Part shown: piece after piece, positions 17,937 to 25,131 of the stretch | Layout of the letters: every line of letters begins with the position of its first letter | Position numbering within the stretch: position 1 is the stretch's first letter | From: Streptomyces sp. NBC_00443 | GTDB lineage: Bacteria; Actinomycetota; Actinomycetes; Streptomycetales; Streptomycetaceae | Reading direction: 5' to 3' | DNA: 64,000 nt | NCBI RefSeq assembly: GCF_036014175.1 | Contig: NZ_CP107917.1 | Location: forward strand, 6,262,001-6,326,000 | Program-made: the position numbers and the translations under genes | The notes under the pieces: model-generated | The model's input: only the letters and a program-made list of their open reading frames with translations | Told to the model about the DNA's origin: nothing | The model's database searches: none

Positions 17937-18719
17937 ATGCCCGACATATCGCTGACCATGGTCGTCGTCCTGTGCCTCGCGGCCCTCGCGGCCGGCTGGA
18001 TCGACGCCGTGGTCGGCGGCGGGGGCCTCCTGCTGCTCCCGGCGCTGCTGCTCGGCCTCCCGGCGAGCACCCCGGCCGCGTACGCGCTCGGCACCAACAA
18101 GGCGGTCGCGATCGTCGGCACCTCGGGCGCCGCCGTGACCTACGCCCGCAAGGCACCCGTGGACGTACGGCTCGCGGTACGGATCGGTCTCGCGGCGCTC
18201 GCGGGCTCCTCCGGCGGCGCCTTCTTCGCGGCCGGCATGAGCACCGAGGTGCTGAAGCCCGTGATCATGGTGGTGCTGCTCGCCGTGGCCGCCTTCGTGA
18301 TCCTGCGCCCGGCGTTCGGCACGGCACCGGCGACGGGCCCGGCCTCCCGCCGCCGGACCCTCGCCGCGATCGGCCTTGCCGGCCTGGGCATCGGCTTCTA
18401 CGACGGACTGGTCGGCCCCGGCACCGGTACGTTCCTGGTCCTCTCCCTCACCGCCATGCTCCACCTCGACCTGGTCACCGCCTCCGCCACCGCGAAGATC
18501 GTCAACTGCTGCACCAACGCCGGTGCGCTCGCCACCTTCGCCTGGCAGGGCGCGGTCCTGTGGCAGCTGGCCGCGGTGATGGCCGTGTTCAACCTGGCGG
18601 GCGGCACGCTGGGAGCCCGTACGGCACTGAAGAAGGGCAGCGGATTCGTGCGGGTGGTGCTGCTGACGGTGGTGTTCGCGCTGGTGACGAAGCTGGCGTA
18701 TGAGCAGTGGTTGGCGTGA
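17937..18719 (+). CDS. TauE/SafE-family membrane exporter
   Basis: About 260 residues with roughly eight hydrophobic segments. The N-terminal 'AGWIDAVVGGGGLLLLPALL' and 'ALGTNKAVAIVGTSGA' and the second-half 'GFYDGLVGPGTGTFLVL' are the paired family motifs. TauE/SafE proteins export sulfite or organosulfonates; some sit with nitrite or sulfur genes. It diverges from the nitrite operon across 220 bp that contains the GlnR-like box, so shared regulation is possible. The ATG at 17937 starts the first membrane helix. Confidence 0.87.
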   Translation: MPDISLTMVVVLCLAALAAGWIDAVVGGGGLLLLPALLLGLPASTPAAYALGTNKAVAIVGTSGAAVTYARKAPVDVRLAVRIGLAALAGSSGGAFFAAGMSTEVLKPVIMVVLLAVAAFVILRPAFGTAPATGPASRRRTLAAIGLAGLGIGFYDGLVGPGTGTFLVLSLTAMLHLDLVTASATAKIVNCCTNAGALATFAWQGAVLWQLAAVMAVFNLAGGTLGARTALKKGSGFVRVVLLTVVFALVTKLAYEQWLA

Positions 18720-18740
18720 GCCAAGGCTCCTTGGCGGGGT

Positions 18741-19667
18741 CTACCTGTTCCGCAGGTCGAGCAGTTCGACCATGCCAGTGGTGTCCTCGTCGCCGTGTCC
18801 CGCGGCGAGCCACCGCTCCATGAGGGTCGTGTACGGCGTCAGCAACTCGGCGCTCACGCCCTGCTCCTCGGCCGTGGCCAGCAGGGTGGCGTTGCCCGCG
18901 ACCTGCATGGCGAGGTTGGACACGACGTCCTTGCCGTAGTCGCCGCTGGCCAGCTGTTCGGCGGCCTGGTGCGCGGCGGGCGCCATCGCGCCGAGCCACG
19001 ACACCAGCAGCGGCGCGAAGTCCGTCGGGGCGATGTCCTCGCGGCGGATCAGCGCGAAGGCGTGCAGCACGCCCGCGAACATGCCGTTCATCGCGCTCAG
19101 CAGGGCCACGTCGTGCAGCGCGGCGAAGCCGGGGTCCGCGCCCACGTAACGGGTGCCGGCCGGCACGGCGAGGGTCTCGCCGTGCTCCTCGAACAGCTCG
19201 GGGGAGCCACTGTAGAAGACGTACGCCCCCGACGCCGCGTCCCCGATCATCGGCGGTACGGCCATGATCCCGGCGTCCAGGAAACGGGCGCCGCGCGCTT
19301 CGGCCCACGCGGCGCGGGAGCGGCCCTGGGCGGCGGTGCCGGTGGTGAGGTTCACCAGGTCACGGCCGGACAGGTCGGCACCGTCGAGGGCCTCGCCGAC
19401 CGAGGCGTCGTCGAGGAGGCAGACGACGACCAGTTGGTTCGCGGCCACCGCGTCGGCGGCGCTCGCGGCGACGGTCGCGCCCTCGGCGGCCAGGGGTTCG
19501 GCCCGGGCGGGCGTGCGGTTCCAGACGGTGAGCGGGTGCCCTGCGGCGAGCCAGGCGCGGGCCAGGGCGGTGCCCATGGCACCGGTGCCGAGGAGGGTGA
19601 GAGGGGCCGGGGTGGGGGTCGCGGTGGGGGTCGGGGTCGTGCTGGGCGCAGGGGCGTTGTCAGTCAT
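18741..19667 (-). CDS. NADPH-dependent reductase, imine reductase/HIBADH-like
   Basis: 308 residues. A Rossmann motif 'LLGTGAMGTALARAW' and 'VWNRTPARAEPLAAEGA' indicate NADP(H) binding, as in 6-phosphogluconate and 3-hydroxyisobutyrate dehydrogenases. The C-terminal helical half ('DYGKDVVSNLAMQVAGNATL') is closer to the imine-reductase subgroup. The substrate is unknown. The Thr/Pro-rich stretch at residues 6-21 is unusual and may be dispensable. It is divergently transcribed from the HxlR regulator at 19765, its likely controller. Confidence 0.82.
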   Translation of the reverse strand: MTDNAPAPSTTPTPTATPTPAPLTLLGTGAMGTALARAWLAAGHPLTVWNRTPARAEPLAAEGATVAASAADAVAANQLVVVCLLDDASVGEALDGADLSGRDLVNLTTGTAAQGRSRAAWAEARGARFLDAGIMAVPPMIGDAASGAYVFYSGSPELFEEHGETLAVPAGTRYVGADPGFAALHDVALLSAMNGMFAGVLHAFALIRREDIAPTDFAPLLVSWLGAMAPAAHQAAEQLASGDYGKDVVSNLAMQVAGNATLLATAEEQGVSAELLTPYTTLMERWLAAGHGDEDTTGMVELLDLRNR

Positions 19668-19702
19668 GACGTTTAGGCTCGTGGTAGGGGGATCGCTCGC
19701 TC

Positions 19703-19714
19703 AAGTACGCACTT
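19703..19714. promoter_or_regulatory. candidate HxlR operator
   Basis: AAGTACGCACTT forms AAGT-N4-ACTT dyad symmetry in the 97-bp divergent spacer between the reductase and the HxlR gene. HxlR proteins usually control the adjacent divergent gene through such short dyads. The assignment is inferred from position and symmetry. Confidence 0.45.
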
Positions 19715-19764
19715 TGGAGTGGGTGGTTACCACGGGGAATGAGTCCAGGCAGGAGGACGGCAGC

Positions 19765-20211
19765 ATGGGGATCGGAAGGCGGCCGGGGGCGTACGCCTGC
19801 GGGATCGACGCGGCGATGGACGTGGTCGGGGGAAAGTGGAAGGTGCTCATCCTCTGGGCGCTGCATGAGCGGCCGTACCGCTTCGGGGAGCTGCGGCGCG
19901 AGCTGCCCGGCGTGACGGAGAAGGTGCTCGCGGCCCAGCTGCGGGAGCTGGAGGCCGACGGGATCGTGCACCGGGAGGCGTACGACGAGGTGCCGCCGCG
20001 GGTGGAGTACTCGCTGACGCCGCTCGGGGTCTCGCTCAACGTGGCGCTGGGCCCGCTCGGGGTCTGGGGCCGGGAGAACATCCTGGGCGGCGCCGGCGAG
20101 CCGGCCGGGGAACCGGCAGAGGAGGCGCACGGGTCCGCGACGCCGGATTCAGCGGCTGCCGGTGAGATGCGCGAACACGACGACGTTGCCCTGATACCCG
20201 GTCGTCCGTGA
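19765..20211 (+). CDS. HxlR-family winged-helix regulator
   Basis: About 148 residues. The HxlR core is clear: 'DVVGGKWKVLILWALHE', 'RFGELRRELPGVTEKVL', 'LRELEADGIVHREAY' and 'RVEYSLTPLG'. A cysteine near the N-terminus ('AYACGIDAAM') could sense redox or electrophiles as in HypR/QorR-type members. AGGAGG precedes the ATG by 8 bases. The last 20 or so codons overlap the 3' end of the sortase gene on the other strand by 63 bp and are not family-like. Confidence 0.9.
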   Translation: MGIGRRPGAYACGIDAAMDVVGGKWKVLILWALHERPYRFGELRRELPGVTEKVLAAQLRELEADGIVHREAYDEVPPRVEYSLTPLGVSLNVALGPLGVWGRENILGGAGEPAGEPAEEAHGSATPDSAAAGEMREHDDVALIPGRP

Positions 20212-20859
20212 GTAACCGCCACCGCAGGTGATCACCCGCAGCTCGGGGCGCGGTGCCGGGCCGTACACCTTCTCGTCGGGGAAGGCCTTCGCGTCGTACA
20301 CCTCGACGGCGTCCACCGAGAACAGCGCCGTGCGGCCGTCGCGCCGGTCCACCTCGATCGTGCTGCCCTTCCTCAGGGCGCCGAGGCGGTAGAAGACGGC
20401 GGGCCCTTCGGCGTTGTCGACGTGTCCGGCGACGATCGCGGTGCCGGTCTCACCGGGCGTGGTGCCGGCCTCGTACCACCCGGCGAGGTTCTTCCGCTCG
20501 GCGGGCGGCGCATCGAGGCTGCCCGCCGTCGTCAGCCCGAGGCCCATGAGGGGAGCGGAGACGCGGATCGAGGGGATGCGGATGTGGTCGGCAGGGGAGG
20601 GGGGCAGTGCGGGGGCCGCGGTCCGGTCGGCTCGGGGGGTCTCGTCGGCGGCAGCGGTCTCGCGGGCCGCTGCGTGGGCCCTCGCGTCGGCACCCTTCCT
20701 GGCATCTGCCTGCGCGGCCGACGGCTGCGGCGGGGCGTGCGTCTCGGTGCCGTTGCGCAGAAGCCAGGCACCGGAGCACAGGGCGAGAGCGGTGACGCCG
20801 GCTATGGCGGCGTTGCCGACGCTCCTGCGACCACGACTGCGACGACTGCGACTGCGCAC
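20149..20859 (-). CDS. class F-like sortase
   Basis: About 236 residues. A basic N-terminus and one membrane segment (about 15-35, 'AAIAGVTALALCSGAWLL') anchor an extracellular sortase domain. Catalytic His146 lies in 'VAGHVDN', Cys212 in 'VITCGGGY', and an Arg candidate follows in 'YSRTTGY'. The Ala/Asp/Pro-rich stretch after the anchor is a linker. GTG at 20859 is chosen because GGGAGG is 5 bases upstream. Class F sortases are poorly characterised transpeptidases of actinomycetes. The gene for a secreted protein lies just upstream in the same direction, a conserved Streptomyces pairing in my recollection. Confidence 0.85.
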   Translation of the reverse strand: MRSRSRRSRGRRSVGNAAIAGVTALALCSGAWLLRNGTETHAPPQPSAAQADARKGADARAHAAARETAAADETPRADRTAAPALPPSPADHIRIPSIRVSAPLMGLGLTTAGSLDAPPAERKNLAGWYEAGTTPGETGTAIVAGHVDNAEGPAVFYRLGALRKGSTIEVDRRDGRTALFSVDAVEVYDAKAFPDEKVYGPAPRPELRVITCGGGYSRTTGYQGNVVVFAHLTGSR

Positions 20860-20976
20860 GTGAGCCTCCCGGGACTCTCCTCGGTTCGCCCTCATCCCCC
20901 TCCGGGCCGCGAGGGGCGTCGGACCCGGAGGGGGAGGGGACGTGCGGTACCGGCGACGGACAGCGGAGGGTGTCCG

Positions 20977-21495
20977 TCAGATCCCGTCGCCTCTCGCCCG
21001 GCGATGCAGGAGCCAGGTACCGCCCGCGGCGGCGACGGCGAGAGCCGTGACGCCGGCCGCGGTCTGCACGGGATCGCGGCCGAAAGCGCCGCCGACCCCC
21101 GTCTTCACACTTCCTCTCGGATGCACCTGCCCGCCCGCGGCCGTCAGCGTGACGACCAGGTCGCCCGTCACCTTCCGGCCGCCGTCGGCGCAGGTCGCGA
21201 CGATCTCGTACGTCCCCGGCTGCGCACTCGGCGGCACCCGGAACCGCCCGCTCGCGTCCTCCTCGTCCGTGTTCGGCGCCAGCGCGAACGAACCAGCGCC
21301 GACCGCGCTGGCGTCGCCCGCCGCACCGCCGTCCCGGCAGGCGGCCGTGTCCACGGTGACCTGCCCGCCCGGTACGACCGAGGCCGGGGAGACCTTCAGG
21401 TCACCACCGTCGCCGCCGTACGCGGGTGCGACGACGAGACCGACGGCGCCGACCGCCAGCGCGGTCCCGGTCAGCAGACGGGCGGTACGTCGCAT
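20977..21495 (-). CDS. secreted membrane-anchored protein paired with sortase
   Basis: About 172 residues. Signal peptide (1-27, ending 'APAYGG'), an immunoglobulin-like beta domain ('LKVSPASVVPGGQVTVDTAA', 'FRVPPSAQPGTYEIVATC'), then 'VHPRGSVKTGVGG' before a C-terminal membrane helix and a basic tail. The C-terminal order of motif, helix and Arg-rich end is typical of a sortase substrate, though no LPxTG is present. GGAGGAG is 4 bases upstream of ATG. It precedes the sortase gene, leaving about 117 bp between them. Role unknown, probably envelope-associated. Confidence 0.78.
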   Translation of the reverse strand: MRRTARLLTGTALAVGAVGLVVAPAYGGDGGDLKVSPASVVPGGQVTVDTAACRDGGAAGDASAVGAGSFALAPNTDEEDASGRFRVPPSAQPGTYEIVATCADGGRKVTGDLVVTLTAAGGQVHPRGSVKTGVGGAFGRDPVQTAAGVTALAVAAAGGTWLLHRRARGDGI

Positions 21496-22289
21496 CGAAG
21501 CTCCTCCGAGCGCACGGACTCACGACCCGCGGCACCCCCAAGTGCCGCCGCCTCGGCCGAGCCCTGCCCTTCCGAGCAAAGGGCCACCACGCCACGAGCG
21601 CTTCCCGAGAAGGCGCCGGAAATGGGGTGAACGGGTGTCGTGAGGGAGGGGGAGAGCATGGGGCGGGCACTGTTTCAGCAGGTCATTGCCGGGTGCGGGG
21701 TGCGTTGGAGGAAGAGAATGCGTTGGGTGGGGGGTGGGGGTGTGAACGGGTGATTTGGCGCCGGGGCGAGGGGGGTGAGGGGGTGACGGGGCCGACCGGC
21801 GGGCGAGGGACGGCAGGCGGGTCGGCTCCGGGAGCGGGGCCGGATGGGTGCCCCGGGCCGAGGGCTGGCCGGGGACAGGCGGCGCGTCCGGCGAGGGGGG
21901 AGAGTGCAGGCCGGGGGAGGGGCGGCCGAGGCGGGCCGGAGGGCCCCGGGGAGGCAAGGCGTGGCAGAACCGACGGGTGGCTCAGCGGAACGGTACCGAT
22001 GGCACTTCGGGACCGAGGCCGGATGACGGGCCGGAGGGCCGACGGGCAGCCGATTCAGCCGGACGGTTCCCCCCGAGCCCTACGGCGAGGGGGAGGGCAG
22101 GACGGCAGCGGAGCCTGTCCGACCCCGCTGCCCGACCTCCGTGAACTCAGCCGACCCAGGGGCGTAGGGCTGTATCGACTTGCGGCTCCGCCGCGTGGGC
22201 GCGATCAGCCACGGACAGCCCGCACCCGGCCACGCACCCCACTCTCACCCCCACCCCACGGCGCACAACCGCCGTCACCCCCCGGCAAC
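21496..22289. other. long intergenic region, low complexity
   Basis: About 790 bp between two leftward genes. Frames here give Gly/Arg- or Pro/Ser-rich translations without family features, so I see no gene. It contains purine-rich G tracts around 21640-21830 and one copy of a dispersed Streptomyces intergenic repeat (22158-22226). The promoter for the sortase operon should lie at the left edge. Confidence 0.6.
22158..22226. repeat. dispersed intergenic repeat, copy 1
   Basis: The stretch GGGCTGTATCGACTTGCGGC followed by TCCGCCGCGTGGGCGCGAT matches, in inverted orientation, the copy at 41076-41125 and shares its flank with the GGGGCGCGGGGAACTGCGCG element. Such elements recur between Streptomyces genes; I infer a REP-like or transcript-end function. 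Confidence 0.65.
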
Positions 22290-23936
22290 TCAGCCCACGT
22301 TCACCGCACGCCAGGCCGCCCCAACCGCGGAGGACTCCGCACTCCCGGTCCCGTAGAGGTCCTTCGCCGCGCTGAGCGTCGCAGACCGCGCCCCCGCGTA
22401 GTTCGTCGAGGACGTCATGTAGACCGTCAGCGCCCGGTACCAGATCTTGCCGAGCTTCGCCCGACCGATCCCCGTCACCGAAGAGCCGTCACAGGTGGAC
22501 GAGTTGTAGCTGACGCCGTTCACCGTCCTCGCCCCGCTGCCCTCCGCCAGCAGATACGCGAAGTGGTTGCCGATGCCCGACGAGTAGTGGACGTCGAGTT
22601 CCGCCGTCCCCGTGCTCCAGCAGTCCACCGAGACGCCGTCCTTCGACGGCTTGTCCATGTACCGAAGGGCGTTCCGGCCGAGGCCCGACCTGACGACCTT
22701 CTCGCCGATCAGGTAGTCGCCCGGGTCCGCGGAGTTGCCCGCGTGGAACTCCACGAGCGACCCGAAGATGTCCGACGTCGCCTCGTTCAGGCCACCGGAC
22801 TCGCCCGAGTACGTCAGCGCGGCCGTCTTCGACGTCACGCCGTGCGTCATCTCGTGGCCGGCCACGTCCAGCGACACCAGCGGCCCGAGCTGGGTGCCGT
22901 CACCGTCGCCGTAGGTCATGCAGAAGCAACTGTCGTCCCAGAAGGCGTTGTTGTAGTCGTTCCCGTAGTGCACGCGGTTGAACGAGCCCTTGCCGTCTCC
23001 CGCGATGCCCTTACGGCCGTGGACGTCCTTGTAGTAGTCCCACGTCATGTCCGTGCCGTGCTGGGCGTCCACCGCTGCCGTCGCACGATCGCTCGCCGCA
23101 CCGGTGCCCCAGCGGTTGTCGGCGTCCGTGAAGACCGTCGACGGGGCGCGGTTGAGGCAGATGGTCAGGATGCACAGGTCGGTCTTGTTCGCCGCGTCCC
23201 CGGTGTACGTGCCTCCGCGCGTGGCGTCCTTCAACTGGTACGCCGACCCCGACGCCGTCGTCTCCAGCGGCACCGTGCCCGCGTACAGCGACTTCCCCTC
23301 GCCCGACGCCTTCTCGATGCTGTCCCACGCGTCGATCCGCGCCCCGGTGCGGGCGTCCGTCAGTACCGTGTGGGCGACCGGGTTGCCGGCGGAGTCCTGG
23401 GCGGCGGCGTCGGTGCGCCAGGCCAGCTTCGGGGCGCCGTGCAGGGCGTCGACCACCAGCTCGGGCTTGGACGTGAGCCGCTTCAGCGTCTCGCCGACGT
23501 TGGCCGCACGCAGCACGGTCGCCGCGAGGTCGGCCGCCTTCGGTGCCGAGACCTTGGGCGTCACGCTCGTGAGGGAGAGCGCGTCCTTCGTCGCGCGGGA
23601 GGCGCTGCGGTACGTACCGTCCTTTGCCAGGTGGACGACGAAGTCGCCGCCCAGAACGGGGAGTTGGCGGTAGGAGCGGTCGTAGCGGATGTGCTGGGTG
23701 CCGTCCGTGTCCACGATCACGTCCCGCACGGTGGTGTCCTGCGCGGCCGTCAGCCCCAGGCTCCCCGCGTGTTCCTTCAGGGCCGACGCCGCGTTCTTCA
23801 GCGCGGTGGCCCTGGTCGGACTGTCGTCCGCGTCGGCGTTGGGGGAGAGCGTGGTGGCCAGCAGGGTGGCGGTGGCGGCGACGATGCCGGCCGTGGCGAG
23901 TCGGGAACCACGGAGGTGCGGCCGTATTCGGCTCAT
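22290..23936 (-). CDS. secreted M4-family (thermolysin-like) metalloprotease
   Basis: About 548 residues. Signal peptide (1-43, ending 'NADADD'), an FTP/PepSY-type propeptide (to about 200), then the mature catalytic domain. The zinc motif 'HEMTH' is at 361-365, the third ligand in 'GGLNEATSD', and the transition-state His in 'ELDVHYSSGI' and 'GIGNHFAYLL' region. Length and layout match secreted neutral proteases that degrade extracellular protein. ATG at 23936 has GGAG 6 bases upstream. Cysteine pairs 'DLCILTICLN' and 'DSCFCMTYGD' are typical of the actinomycete branch and probably form disulfides. Confidence 0.93.
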   Translation of the reverse strand: MSRIRPHLRGSRLATAGIVAATATLLATTLSPNADADDSPTRATALKNAASALKEHAGSLGLTAAQDTTVRDVIVDTDGTQHIRYDRSYRQLPVLGGDFVVHLAKDGTYRSASRATKDALSLTSVTPKVSAPKAADLAATVLRAANVGETLKRLTSKPELVVDALHGAPKLAWRTDAAAQDSAGNPVAHTVLTDARTGARIDAWDSIEKASGEGKSLYAGTVPLETTASGSAYQLKDATRGGTYTGDAANKTDLCILTICLNRAPSTVFTDADNRWGTGAASDRATAAVDAQHGTDMTWDYYKDVHGRKGIAGDGKGSFNRVHYGNDYNNAFWDDSCFCMTYGDGDGTQLGPLVSLDVAGHEMTHGVTSKTAALTYSGESGGLNEATSDIFGSLVEFHAGNSADPGDYLIGEKVVRSGLGRNALRYMDKPSKDGVSVDCWSTGTAELDVHYSSGIGNHFAYLLAEGSGARTVNGVSYNSSTCDGSSVTGIGRAKLGKIWYRALTVYMTSSTNYAGARSATLSAAKDLYGTGSAESSAVGAAWRAVNVG

Positions 23937-24222
23937 CGGTCTCCTTCGAGCGGGCGGGAGCACAGAGGATGACCAAGATTCAAGGGGCCGTGCGCATGCC
24001 GTGGACAGGGTGAGTACGTGCAGGTGTGTGAGGGGAGAGGACCGTTTCTGCGAAGGCGGTGATCCTGGTGTGCGCGCCCGTGCCCACCGCGCCCCCGAGG
24101 CCGGTACCCCGACCGCGCGCCCCCGGTCGGTACGCTGCGCCTCGGCCGCCCCCAGCCCCCGGCCACCCGCCCTGCCCCAGCCCTGCGCCGCGCCGGCGCC
24201 CGCGCCGAGGAGACGGCCCCAA

Positions 24223-24657
24223 GTGACCCCGCCGCCCCTGCCCTTCTTCGTCTACGGCACCCTCCGCCCCGGCGAGCCCAACCACGACGCCTTCCTGCGC
24301 GGCCGCACCCTCACCGAGGAACCGGCACGACTGGCCGGGGCGGTGCTGTACGACGGCCCCGGCTACCCGTACGCCGTCGAGGCCCTGGGCGGGCGCGGCA
24401 CGGTGTACGGCGATCTCGTCACGGCTCGCCCCGAGGAGTACCCCGCGCTCCTAGCCGCTCTGGACCACCTGGAGGAGTACGCCCCGAACGACCCGCGCAG
24501 CCTCTACGAACGCGTCCCCCGCGAGGTGCTCCGCGACACCGACGGAACGGCCGTACTGGCGTGGGTGTATGTCGCGGCACCCCCGGTCGCGGCCCGCCTG
24601 CGTACCCGCGGCAGGCTCATCGAGAGCGGCGATTGGACGAGGCGGCCGCCGGGCTGA
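24223..24657 (+). CDS. gamma-glutamylcyclotransferase-like protein
   Basis: About 144 residues. 'YGTLRPG' at residues 11-17 is the substrate-binding loop of the GGCT/AIG2 fold, and a conserved Glu lies in 'LDHLEEY'. Members form 5-oxoproline from gamma-glutamyl amines or peptides; the physiological substrate is unknown here. GTG at 24223 follows GAGGAGA. The stop codon falls inside the first copy of a 61-bp repeat. Confidence 0.85.
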   Translation: MTPPPLPFFVYGTLRPGEPNHDAFLRGRTLTEEPARLAGAVLYDGPGYPYAVEALGGRGTVYGDLVTARPEEYPALLAALDHLEEYAPNDPRSLYERVPREVLRDTDGTAVLAWVYVAAPPVAARLRTRGRLIESGDWTRRPPG

Positions 24658-25023
24658 GCCGGGTGCCGGCACGGCTGGGTGACGGCCGCGTGGTTGTGTT
24701 GTGCGGCGGCGCTGCTGAGCCGGGTGCCGGCACGGCTGGGTGACGGCCGCCTGGCTGTGTTGAGCGTCGGCGCTGCTCAGCCGAGTGTCCGCGCGGCCGT
24801 GTTGAACGTCGGCGCTGAGCCGGGTGCCCGCGCGGCTGTGTCCAGCGTCAGTGCTGCTGTGGTCAGTGTCCGGCTGCCGAGTCAAGTGGCCGCCTGGCGG
24901 AGCCGAGCGCGGCTGAGGCGAGTGTCCGCCCGGGTAATCCGAGCGCCGGTCCAACCGAGCCGAGCGCCGGTCCGACCGAGTCGAGCGCCGGTCCAACCGA
25001 GCCGAGCGCCCGTCCAACCGAGC
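24654..25023. repeat. minisatellite: 61-bp and 21-bp tandem repeats
   Basis: A 61-bp unit beginning CTGAGCCGGGTGCCGGCACG repeats at 24654 and 24715, then decays into diverged partial copies to about 24840. A second array at 24940-25023 has four 21-bp units (starting 24940, 24961, 24982, 25003) of the form CGAGCGCCGGTCCRACCGAG plus one base. Because 21 is a multiple of 3, both strands stay open and yield heptapeptide repeats (RAPVQPS or RSARLDR), but neither frame has a credible gene start or family. Confidence 0.8.
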
Positions 25024-25131
25024 CAAGCGGCCGCCCCGCCCCAACAGCCCCCCGCCCACCCAACCGAGTCGAGCAGCCGCAGCCGCAGCCGCCCCGTAGC
25101 TCGGCGGCGTGCCCGACAACCCCCGCCCCGC
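25024..25131. other. nasA downstream spacer
   Basis: Together with the repeats before it, this completes a 474-bp gap (24658-25131) between convergent genes. I see no gene and no clear T-tailed hairpin; the sequence is GC-rich and Pro/Ser-encoding in spurious frames. Confidence 0.5.

Noticed and set aside
21426..23972. 848-codon rightward frame
   Set aside because: Antisense to the M4 protease and to the sortase partner; low-complexity Arg/Gly translation.
24654..25023. CRISPR array
   Set aside because: Units are contiguous with no unique spacers and no cas genes nearby.
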